NCBI RefSeq assembly: GCF_001598215.1
Contig: NZ_BCXJ01000002.1
Span: forward strand, 1-64,000
DNA length: 64,000 nt
Origin: Shouchella clausii
Lineage (GTDB): Bacteria > Bacillota > Bacilli > Bacillales > Bacillaceae_D
Direction of reading: 5' to 3'
Part shown: positions 52,525 through 61,100 of the stretch, piece by piece
How positions within the stretch are numbered: the first letter of the stretch is position 1
Layout: the number at the start of each line of letters is the position of its first letter
Translations under genes and position numbers: made by a program
The notes under the pieces: generated by a model
The model's database searches: none
Seen by the model: the letters and a program-made list of their open reading frames with translations, nothing else
Told to the model about the DNA's origin: nothing

Positions 52525-53007
52525 ATGAGAGGGCAACCGCAATTGCGACTGCCGAGAAAGGCGATCAACGTGTGGCGCCTGCAACATGCAATCGATACGC
52601 TGCTGCTAGCTCTGGTCCCGATCGGCTATTATTTTGCACAAAGATACATATTTCTGTCCTTTTATGAATGGCTAACATGGTGGTTAGCAGGAGCTGTTGT
52701 GATATATGGCATCGTTCGAATCGGGATTTGGCCGCTCGTGCAGTGGCGTCGTTTCCGCTATGAAATTTTTGATGATGAAATTGATATTCAGCAAGGCGTA
52801 TTAGTGGTGAGACGGACGCTTGTGCCAATGGTGCGGGTCCAACATGTCGACACGGAGCAGGGGCCGATTCTTAGGCGTTACAAAATGGCCACAGTTTCGA
52901 TTACGACTGCTGCGACCACACATCGCATTCCAACTTTATTTTTAAACGATGCGGACTCGTTGCGTGACCAAATTTCTAAACTTGCCGCGGTGCATGAAGA
53001 TGAATGA
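52525..53007 (+). CDS. PH-domain membrane protein (YdbS-like)
   Basis: The 160-residue protein has two membrane helices (about 22-40 and 48-70) followed by one bacterial PH_2 domain (YEIFDDEIDIQQGVLVVRRTLVPMVRVQHVDTEQGPILRRYKM). In B. subtilis YdbS and YdbT form a pair that contributes to resistance to bacteriocins of the amylocyclicin type. ATG 52525 has AAGGAGG at ten bases. It overlaps the YdbT-like gene. Confidence 0.82.
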   Translation: MRGQPQLRLPRKAINVWRLQHAIDTLLLALVPIGYYFAQRYIFLSFYEWLTWWLAGAVVIYGIVRIGIWPLVQWRRFRYEIFDDEIDIQQGVLVVRRTLVPMVRVQHVDTEQGPILRRYKMATVSITTAATTHRIPTLFLNDADSLRDQISKLAAVHEDE

Positions 53008-54457
53008 GCTAAAGCGCCAACATATTGCCGCGATTCCGATCCAGTCCGCAAAAGGGGTTTGGCAGATCGCGGTGCCTTTTGCCATTATTGCGTTGTTGCA
53101 GCAAATGCTGTTTTATTTTTTCCTCGCCTTGTGTGCGCTCATCCTCATCTCTACTGTTTTTAGTTGGCTAAGTTGGTTCAAATTCCGCTACCGCCTTGAA
53201 GCAGGAGAGCTATACGTAGAACGGGGCGTTTTCGTCAAGAAAAAACGCTATATCCAAAAAAAACGAGTGCAAGCGATTCATATTTCCGCAGGTTTGTGGC
53301 AACGATTATTTGGACTTGTGAAAGTAAGCATTGATACTGCCGGCGGAGGAATGGAAGCAGAAGCTGAGTTTGTTGCGGTAACGAGGGCAGAGGCGGTCCG
53401 TATTCGGGCTGAGCTGTTAAAGGAGTTAAAAGAAGAAGAACATAGCGGCCAAAACGACGGGGAACTTAACGAAGCACAAGGCGAAATGGAAACTGAAACA
53501 GAAACCAAACCGTTAACAGTTTGGCATTTGGGTACAAAACGGCTCATTTATGCTGCCTTAACATCAAGTGGAATCGGCCTCGTCATTTCTGCAGTGGCAG
53601 CAGTATTGTCGCAAGTTGGCCAGTTTATACCAGATGACATATACGAAAATACGTTTGATTATGTGATCGGTTTAAGTCTTATTCTCCTGCTCATTCTGGC
53701 TGTCGCCGTGCTGCTCCTATCGTGGATCATTTCAAGTGTGCTAACGATTTTAACATATGGAAATTTTAAAGTGAGCACCTATAAAAAGGAAATGGTGATT
53801 GAGCGAGGGCTAATTGAAAAGCGTCAACTCACGTTAGCTTATCGTCGTATTACGGCCGTTCGGATCATCAAAAGCATCATTCGCCAACCGTTTGGCTTTG
53901 TTTCTGTGTATGTCGAGTCGGCAGGGGGAGGCACGAACAAAGAACAAGGCTCCACTTTGCTCGTCCCGTTAATCCACGAACGTGACTTGCCTGCTTTTTT
54001 GGAACAGACACTGCCTGAATATGTGTTTGAACGCCCAATCGAATCAGCTCCTAAACGAGCGGCGATCCGCTTTTTTTTGCGGCTGCTCATCCTTCCGCTT
54101 GTAGCCACTTGTGTGACAAGTTATTTTTTCGGTGCGATTGGACTGATCGGAGGAACCGTTGTGGTAGCAATTGCGGCTTTGTTTGCTTGGCTCCAATACC
54201 GAGATGCTGGAGCGGGCAGCAATGACGCATTTATTTGGCTTCGGTCACGGACAATTGGGCAAACGCTCGTCATCTCGCCTAAACAAAAAGTCCAGTCAGT
54301 AACAAAACGAGTCTCCTTCCTGCAAAAGCGGAGCAAGCTGGCCCATTTTGAAATGTTTGTCCAGTCGAGCTTGGCTGGCAAGTCCTTTTACGTGCCAAAT
54401 GTAAGCGATGAAAACGCTGACGCGTTGTTCCGCTGGTACTCTTATCAATCAGACTAG
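53000..54457 (+). CDS. PH-domain membrane protein (YdbT-like)
   Basis: This protein of about 485 residues has three membrane-helix groups and repeated bacterial PH_2 domains: YRLEAGELYVERGVFVKKKRYIQKKRVQAIHISAGLWQRLFGLV, KKEMVIERGLIEKRQLTLAYRRITAVRIIKS and a third degenerate copy near the C-terminus (ISPKQKVQSVTKRVSFLQKRS). It matches YdbT in length and layout. The start is ATG 53000 or 52994, both inside the end of the YdbS-like gene, so the pair is coupled. Confidence 0.82.
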   Translation: MNELKRQHIAAIPIQSAKGVWQIAVPFAIIALLQQMLFYFFLALCALILISTVFSWLSWFKFRYRLEAGELYVERGVFVKKKRYIQKKRVQAIHISAGLWQRLFGLVKVSIDTAGGGMEAEAEFVAVTRAEAVRIRAELLKELKEEEHSGQNDGELNEAQGEMETETETKPLTVWHLGTKRLIYAALTSSGIGLVISAVAAVLSQVGQFIPDDIYENTFDYVIGLSLILLLILAVAVLLLSWIISSVLTILTYGNFKVSTYKKEMVIERGLIEKRQLTLAYRRITAVRIIKSIIRQPFGFVSVYVESAGGGTNKEQGSTLLVPLIHERDLPAFLEQTLPEYVFERPIESAPKRAAIRFFLRLLILPLVATCVTSYFFGAIGLIGGTVVVAIAALFAWLQYRDAGAGSNDAFIWLRSRTIGQTLVISPKQKVQSVTKRVSFLQKRSKLAHFEMFVQSSLAGKSFYVPNVSDENADALFRWYSYQSD

Positions 54458-54508
54458 AATGCACGAGGTAACAACGAAAGATGGGGGCGTTTTTTTCCAC
54501 AGTTTAAA
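54452..54508 (+). repeat. Pre-terminator intergenic repeat, copy C
   Basis: Blocks: CTAGAATGCACGAG, GTAACAACGAAAGA, GGCGTTTTTTTCCACA, GTTTAAAGCC. As in copy B it begins at the upstream gene's TAG stop and ends at the first base of a terminator stem. Confidence 0.5.
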
Positions 54509-54541
54509 GCCAAGAACCTTTGTCAGGTTCTTGGCTTTTTT
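54507..54541. terminator. Bidirectional intrinsic terminator
   Basis: AAGCCAAGAACC (54507-54518) pairs with GGTTCTTGGCTT (54526-54537), followed by TTTT. It serves the PH-domain pair and the convergent gene with stop at 54540. Confidence 0.9.
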
Positions 54542-55544
54542 AAAACCGAAATGCGTTCGTATATAGGGAGATGGTGCGTTTGCCTTTATCGGTTGTAAAC
54601 TCAAAGCGGTCGTACACAGGCTGTCCGCTTTCCAATGTCAAATTTCGTTTAAAATGATGCTGCACAAGAACAAAATGTTCATCTGTTTGAAATGTGAGGA
54701 AGTTGACTCCTTGGAAGGAGGTTTCATTTTCTCCATTCAACAGTTGTTCCAACAAGGAATTATAGCAATGAATCAAATCGCGGTGTGAAACATCGTGAAG
54801 CTGTAAATTGTATTCAAACCCTTGCAAGGCGACAGGGTCGAGCTCCTTGCGCAAAATGTAATAAGGGTCGAATTGTTTTTGGTCAATTAAAATAACGGTA
54901 TTTTCTTCAGGGATATAGCGAATGCCATTGTCGCGGACAAACACGCCATCGCCTTCATAGCGGCCTGAAACGAGTTTGCCTTGTTGGTGCCAAACATACT
55001 CAAAATGGGAAGGAGTCAAATAAAGGCTTTCCCCTTTGCTGTCAATAAGCACATAGTGGTTATCGCGAAAATGGAATGTGTATTCATTATAAAAGGGCGC
55101 TTCGTCATTTCCGGCGTTATGGCCTTTCGTCCGCTCTGTACGCCGCTTTTGGCTAGTCAACGTTTTGATGTATACTTCCAACGCCTCTAGTTCAGCTGAC
55201 GGTGCAGAAGCATCATTTTTCAAGCGGATGTAGCGCCGTTTCAAATCAGTTAAAACGGAATCCAAGTAAGGCTCAATTTGGATTTGCTGTGGTCTTTTTT
55301 TTAGCTGTTGGCTTCTGAAAAGGTCAATATCGCCTTCGTCGTATGGAACTTCGTGCAAGGCAATCGTATCATCTCGAAAGATGGAATCAGGCAACGACAA
55401 AACAGAGAATATCCGGACTTCCCCACGCCAAGGCTTTTTCGGTTCTGTAACAACGTTGACGAGTTCGCCTAAATAAACGCCGTCGACCCCAAGATCGACG
55501 ATAAGCAACTGGCCAACCAACTGTTGGGCTTCCTTGCGGTCCAT
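54540..55544 (-). CDS. DUF2777-like protein
   Basis: The 334-residue cytoplasmic protein starts MDRKEAQQLVGQLLIVDLGV. A KKPWRGEVRIFSVLSLPD segment and a central charged coiled stretch precede beta-rich domains (YNEYTFHFRDNHYVLIDSKGESLYLTPSHFEYVW). The N-terminal pattern resembles Bacillus DUF2777 proteins, with moderate certainty. Function is unknown. AGGTGAGG precedes the ATG. Confidence 0.6.
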   Translation of the reverse strand: MDRKEAQQLVGQLLIVDLGVDGVYLGELVNVVTEPKKPWRGEVRIFSVLSLPDSIFRDDTIALHEVPYDEGDIDLFRSQQLKKRPQQIQIEPYLDSVLTDLKRRYIRLKNDASAPSAELEALEVYIKTLTSQKRRTERTKGHNAGNDEAPFYNEYTFHFRDNHYVLIDSKGESLYLTPSHFEYVWHQQGKLVSGRYEGDGVFVRDNGIRYIPEENTVILIDQKQFDPYYILRKELDPVALQGFEYNLQLHDVSHRDLIHCYNSLLEQLLNGENETSFQGVNFLTFQTDEHFVLVQHHFKRNLTLESGQPVYDRFEFTTDKGKRTISLYTNAFRF

Positions 55545-55629
55545 ACAATCCTCACCTTTTAGCTTGTTTTAAATACTGTGCTGCGATTTCATTATAGCGA
55601 AAAAAACCACGCTTCTGCAAGCGCGGCCT

Positions 55630-56553
55630 TTATTCGTTTCGTTGGTCGCTTTGTGCTCCATAGCGGAGTTCCTGCAATCGCATCACATGTTCCATGCGCT
55701 CTATTTTCGTTTGTTCAAGTTCATCTTGCAAATGGATTAAAGTAAGTTCCATTTGCGACAACGAAACAAACACATTATCGCGCTGTTCGAGTTGGTTCTT
55801 TTTCGATAAAGCGAAATAGGCGCCCATTAAGTTAGGAAGGTCATCACGAAGCAATCTCCTAACCGTGTGTTTTTGTTCATAACCAAAAAGCGGAAAGTCG
55901 TCTTCTAGTTTTTCGACATGGGCAAGGATTCGTTTTAAGCGGTTGTCGAGCAGCGGATCGATCGATAATGTGTCCATTGCTTGAACGTAACGTCTCGCTT
56001 CTTGGGCAAGCACTTTAATGTCATTTGCTTGTTCTCGCTTTAACTGTTTTTCTTGTCCGTTTAATCGATCAAGAGAGACATCGTCTGTCAATTTCGTCCC
56101 TACGTAGGCCAAATCAAGACGGTGAATGCCGTGAAAAATTCCTTGAAAAGCAGGGACATTGAGGAGCGAGCGTACGTGCATGCGCCCGTCCTTCAAGTAA
56201 TGGATTGTCGCTTCTTTTATTTTCCCAACCCCATCAGAAGCCTTGACGTATTTACGGAAACAGACGATACGAAGCCGTTTGTGGACAGGCGAACTCGATT
56301 GTTTCGTGTCGGCGACTACTAGCCGAATGTGATTATAGGTAATTTTAATGCGAATATCCCAATCTTTTTGCCGCCTGCGGACATTTTTGCGTTCATTTTT
56401 GCCTGTGGCATTATCTGCCATGCGTTTTAATAAGCGTTCCGTATCGTTGATGAAACGGATCGTTGTGTCATCTTGGATAATATGATCATCAACAGGACGC
56501 TTATGCGCTGGTGTGAACAACTCAACCAAGCGAGATGTTGAAAAAAACTTCAA
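55630..56553 (-). CDS. TelA-partner protein, XpaC-like
   Basis: The 307-residue protein has a basic N-terminal half with FINDTERLLKRMADNATGK and an IRIKITYNHIRLVVADTK strand region. A helical C-terminal half follows (LLDNRLKRILAHVEKLEDDFPLFGYEQKHTVRRLLRDDLPNLMGAYFAL) that resembles the XpaC/5-bromo-4-chloroindolyl-phosphate-hydrolysis family. It lies 19 bases downstream of telA, as xpaC pairs with the telA homologue yaaN in B. subtilis. TTG 56553 has AGGAGG at nine bases. The earlier TTG 56562 abuts that site. Confidence 0.6.
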   Translation of the reverse strand: MKFFSTSRLVELFTPAHKRPVDDHIIQDDTTIRFINDTERLLKRMADNATGKNERKNVRRRQKDWDIRIKITYNHIRLVVADTKQSSSPVHKRLRIVCFRKYVKASDGVGKIKEATIHYLKDGRMHVRSLLNVPAFQGIFHGIHRLDLAYVGTKLTDDVSLDRLNGQEKQLKREQANDIKVLAQEARRYVQAMDTLSIDPLLDNRLKRILAHVEKLEDDFPLFGYEQKHTVRRLLRDDLPNLMGAYFALSKKNQLEQRDNVFVSLSQMELTLIHLQDELEQTKIERMEHVMRLQELRYGAQSDQRNE

Positions 56554-56572
56554 CGGAGTCAACCTCCTGCTG

Positions 56573-57580
56573 CTATCGATTTAACAATTTCGTTTGCATT
56601 TCGGAATTGAGCTGATCCATTTCTTTAATGAATTGTTTTCCGCTCGTGACAATCCGTTCATTGGATTGTTCCGTCAACTCAATTGCTTTAAATACATTAT
56701 CATATGCTTTTCGGAACGCATCAAGTGCAATTGCTGGCTCTTCAAGTGTTTTTAATGTTTCCTCTGTATTTTGCTTCAACAATTCTGCGTTTGAAAGAAG
56801 CATGGATTCAGTCGCTTGGTTGACGTTTTGGACCGCTGTAATCACTTTTTTCTGGTTTGTGAGTGCTAGCTGGATCGAAGCCGTTACCGTAATAATGTTT
56901 TTCGTCATCGTGATCGCGTTGAAAATCGCTTCTTCCAACTTTTCATTGTTTTCCATGATCAAGTCGACGGAGGCGAGGGATTGCTGGAGGACCATGACAG
57001 CTTGCTGCATATTTTTAATCCGCGTCGTCACTTTTAATTGTCCTTTTTTCAGTTCGTTCGCGTTATCGGCCCAGCGTTCTGAAGTCATCTCTTGTTCCAA
57101 CATCTCGTGCAGTTCTGTCCCAACCGCAATTTGATTGTTCAAATTTTCAATCCGTTCTTTTGCAACAACTTTTAGCTCTTGGAGCATGACATTGTCTTCT
57201 TGCAGTTTATCTTTTCCGGTTAACAGCCCCTCAATAATGTGGTCGACTTGTGCTTCAACCGTTTGGTACTTTTTAGCGTATTGCTCGATGGGGTCTTTCT
57301 TTAAAAGTTTGTTTAAAAATTTTTTAAACGAAGAATCATGTAAGTAGTCCGGTTCAAGCTGGCCAACAACTTCACGCAATTCATGCAATTGCTTTGGAAG
57401 TGTATTGGCTTCGTCATTCATCATTTGTTTGACAGGGCGTTTAAGTGCCTCGAGTGATTCGCCTGCTTGTTTTTGCTCCGTTTCTCCTAGCGAGTCTAGT
57501 TTTTGCAAAAGGGTGTGAATATCGGTTTCGTTTTTATACACGTCTATTTCATTGTCTTGTGTATTGTTATGTTCGGTCAT
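56573..57580 (-). CDS. telA: Toxic-anion-resistance protein TelA family
   Basis: The 335-residue helical, coiled-coil protein has TelA hallmarks: LKELREVVGQL-type early helices, a long central coiled coil (KVVAKERIENLNNQIAVGTELHEML) and NAITMTKNIITVTASIQLALTNQKKVITAVQNVNQATESMLLSNAELL. TelA proteins are linked to tellurite, cell-wall-antibiotic and phage resistance, and in B. subtilis (YceH, YaaN) to ECF sigma regulons. ATG 57580 has GGAGG at eight bases. A sigma-W-like promoter lies 46 bases upstream. Confidence 0.85.
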   Translation of the reverse strand: MTEHNNTQDNEIDVYKNETDIHTLLQKLDSLGETEQKQAGESLEALKRPVKQMMNDEANTLPKQLHELREVVGQLEPDYLHDSSFKKFLNKLLKKDPIEQYAKKYQTVEAQVDHIIEGLLTGKDKLQEDNVMLQELKVVAKERIENLNNQIAVGTELHEMLEQEMTSERWADNANELKKGQLKVTTRIKNMQQAVMVLQQSLASVDLIMENNEKLEEAIFNAITMTKNIITVTASIQLALTNQKKVITAVQNVNQATESMLLSNAELLKQNTEETLKTLEEPAIALDAFRKAYDNVFKAIELTEQSNERIVTSGKQFIKEMDQLNSEMQTKLLNR

Positions 57581-57625
57581 TCGCTTAACCTCCAACAAGT
57601 AATCGGATTTATCGGTTCTAGTTTA

Positions 57626-57654
57626 TATACGTTGGATAAATGAAATATGTTTCA
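57626..57654 (-). promoter_or_regulatory. Sigma-W/ECF-type promoter of telA
   Basis: On the minus strand, TGAAAC (complement of 57649-57654) and CGTATA (complement of 57626-57631) are 17 bases apart, matching the TGAAAC-N16/17-CGTA consensus of B. subtilis ECF sigmas, notably sigma-W. Predicted start is near 57618. Confidence 0.7.
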
Positions 57655-57747
57655 GTTTTCTCCTTTCTATTATGAACGAAATTTCCTTCAGTGGCAATTT
57701 ATTTGCAGGCGAAACGACAAAATTATAAGCAAAAATGAGGTTCAATC

Positions 57748-58002
57748 TTGACGGATGCCAAAATTATCGCTAAACTTCTAACACGGAATATTTTTTTAGG
57801 CCGTATCGGAATGTTCGTCTATAAACGAATGTATGGCGAGGCGGGCGTTGGTTTTCGCACATATCGTTGGATTTTTATTCATAGTATTGTTTTTATATTC
57901 GTTTTTTGCCTATTGGGGACATGGACATTTGCAGTTGCTGTTTTCCACCGTTTTTTCAAAAATGAACATAAAAACAAGACGGCAATGCCTGTTTTTAAAT
58001 AG
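57748..58002 (+). CDS. Small membrane protein, 84 residues, unknown
   Basis: The protein is very basic, with one hydrophobic helix (IFIHSIVFIFVFCLLGTWTFAVAVF) between a basic N-terminal half (LTRNIFLGRIGMFVYKRMYG) and a basic tail. TTG 57748 has GAGG eight bases upstream. It is divergent from telA and 85-106 bases before gltB. No family is recognised. Confidence 0.45.
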   Translation: MTDAKIIAKLLTRNIFLGRIGMFVYKRMYGEAGVGFRTYRWIFIHSIVFIFVFCLLGTWTFAVAVFHRFFKNEHKNKTAMPVFK

Positions 58003-58108
58003 GGTGGTTGCATAACTATGAATTTAGAAACAAAACGACAGTTTCCGCTGAAAACGAAGTCCGGCCTTTAGAGAGAGAAGAATTGAAATGGAGGAAAGGG
58101 TGGTGTCT

Positions 58109-61100
58109 ATGCGTAATGTAGGTTTTCCACAAAAGCAAGGGTTATACGATCCGGGGTTTGAGCACGATAACTGCGGAATAGGTTTCCTTGCGCAAATGAA
58201 AGGAAGGAAATCTCACAAACTTGTAGAGGATGCTTTGTTGATGCTTGAAAACCTTGAACATCGGGGCGGACAAGGAGATGAAATCAACACCGGCGATGGT
58301 GCTGGCATTTTAGTCCAGCTGCCAGACCGCTTTTTTAGAAAAGTGCTCCCTTTTGATCTTCCGGCAGCAGGAGCGTATGCAGTTGGGATGCTGTTTTTGC
58401 CCCGAGCAGAGGCAGCACGAAAAGCGTGCAAACAAAAAGTGGAAGCCGTGTTTGCAAAAGAGTCGTTGGTGCTATTAGGCTGGCGCAATGTGCCAACAGA
58501 CCCGTCTATGCTTGGAAAGACAGCGCGTGGCTCCATGCCTGTCATTGAGCAAGTATTTGTAAAGAGCGCCAAGCCTCTTGATCAATTGGCGTTTGAGCGT
58601 AAGCTTTATGTAGCTCGGAAAGTAGCGGAACACGAAATTGAACCAACGATTTTGCCAGAAGAGTCATTTTATTTCGCCAGCTTCTCTAGCCGGACGATTG
58701 TGTATAAAGGAATGCTGACAACGGCCCAAGTAAGTATGTTTTATTTGGATTTGCTCGATGAAGCATTTGAGTCGGCGCTGGCGCTTGTCCATTCCCGTTT
58801 TAGCACCAACACATTTCCGAGCTGGGAACGTGCCCATCCAAATCGGTATATGATCCATAATGGCGAAATTAATACGATTAAAGGAAACGTCAATTGGATG
58901 CACGCGAGGGAAGCGAAATTTGCTAGTGCCGCATTTGGAAGTGACCTTGAAAAAATCCATCCCGTTATCGACAAAAATGGCAGTGATTCCTCCATGTTTG
59001 ATAACACGCTTGAGTTTTTGTCATTATCTGGGCGTTCTTTAGCTCATTGCGCGATGATGATGGTCCCAGAACCTTGGCAAAATAATAAACAGATGGACGA
59101 AAAGAAACGGGCGTTTTACGAATACCATAGCACACTTATGGAACCATGGGACGGACCAACCGCCATTGTGTTTACGGACGGAGAAAAAATCGGGGCCACC
59201 CTTGACCGTAATGGCTTGCGCCCATCGCGCTATTATGTAACGAAAGATGATTATATTGTGATGAGCTCTGAAGTCGGCGTACTTGATTTCCCGCCAGAAT
59301 CGATTGTTAAAAAAGACCGGCTTCATCCTGGACAGCTGTTGCTTGTTGATCTCACAGAAGGGCGCATTATTCCAGATGGGGAAGCCAAACAAGCAATTGT
59401 CGAAGAAAAACCTTATGGAAAGTGGGTCAAAGACCATTTAATTCATCTTGATGATGTGCTGGAAACAGCTGACGTGTTTGATACGGAATTTGAGCGCATC
59501 CATGAACGCCAACTTGTCTATGGGTATACGTATGAAGAACTAACAAAAATGCTAATGCCGCTTATTAAAGATGAAAATGACCCAGTCGGCTCGATGGGCT
59601 ATGATTCGCCACTGGCAGTGCTATCGAAAAAGCCGCAGCTTCTCTATAACTATTTTAAGCAGCAATTTGCCCAAGTCACAAATCCGCCTATTGATGCGAT
59701 CCGTGAAAAAGCGGTAACGGCTGTAGGTACGACAATTGGCGCAGAGCGGAACCTCCTTGAGCCGGAGCCACTAAGTTGTAGGCATATTTATTTGCCTTCG
59801 CCGATTCTGAATAATGAAGAATTAGCAAAACTTCGCTCAAACAAAATGGACGGCTTTAAAGCGGAAACGCTTGAAATCGTTTTTGACGCGCAAAAAGGCG
59901 GCCAAGGACTTGAAGAGGCTCTTGACACATTGTTTGCCAATGCTGATAAAGCCATTTCAGCCGGCGCGACATTGCTGATTTTAAGCGACCGTACTATTTC
60001 AGCAGAGAAAGCCCCAATTCCAGCGCTTCTGGCTGTGTCCAGCTTGCATCACCATTTGATCCGCAGCGGCACGCGCACAGAAGTTAGCTTGCTAGTGGAG
60101 TCAGCCGAGCCCCGTGAAGTCCATCATCATGCATTATTGATCGGATACGGCGCGGAAGCAATCAACCCGTACTTCGTGTTCGACACAATTGACGACTGGA
60201 TTCAAAAGCAGCTCTTAACAGATTACAGTTATGTAGAAGCTTGTACACGTTACGTGAATGGTACAACCAATGGAATCATGAAAGTTCTGTCTAAAATGGG
60301 GATTTCAACAATTCAAAGTTATAGAGGCGCACAAATTTTTGAAGCCATTGGCATTGATCCAGAGTTAATTGACCGCCACTTCACGTGGACAGCATCTCGT
60401 ATAGGTGGAATCGGCTTCTCGACGATTGCGAACGAAGTTCTCGCCCGCCATGAACGCGCTTATTCACCTCGTGAAGGCGATGATGGTGAGCTTGATCCAG
60501 GGGATGATTTGCAGTGGCGCCGTAATGGGGAAGAACATCAATACAACCCACATACGATTCACATGCTCCAGCATGCGTGCCGCACGAACAATTATGAGCT
60601 TTACAAACAATATACGCATGCGATCAATGAGCAAACAGAAAAGCAGACAAGTTTGCGTGGTCTTTTCCGCTTCAAAAAAGGCAACGCAATTCCGCTAGAC
60701 GAAGTCGAACCGGCAGAATCGATTGTAAAGCGGTTCCGGACAGGTGCGATGTCCTACGGGTCGATTTCGAAAGAAGCCCATGAAACGCTTGCGATTGCCA
60801 TGAACCGCTTAGGCGGCAAAAGCAATACTGGCGAAGGTGGAGAAGATCCACGCCGCTTTACTCCTGATGAAAATGGCGATTTGCGCCGCAGTGCTATTAA
60901 ACAAGTAGCGTCCGGTCGATTTGGAGTTACTAGCCATTACCTTGTAAATGCAGATGAAATCCAAATTAAAGTCGCACAAGGAGCAAAGCCAGGGGAAGGG
61001 GGGCAACTTCCAGGCGAGAAAGTTTATCCGTGGGTGGCAGAAGTGCGTGGCTCGACGGCAGGTGTTGGCTTGATTTCGCCACCACCTCACCATGACATTT

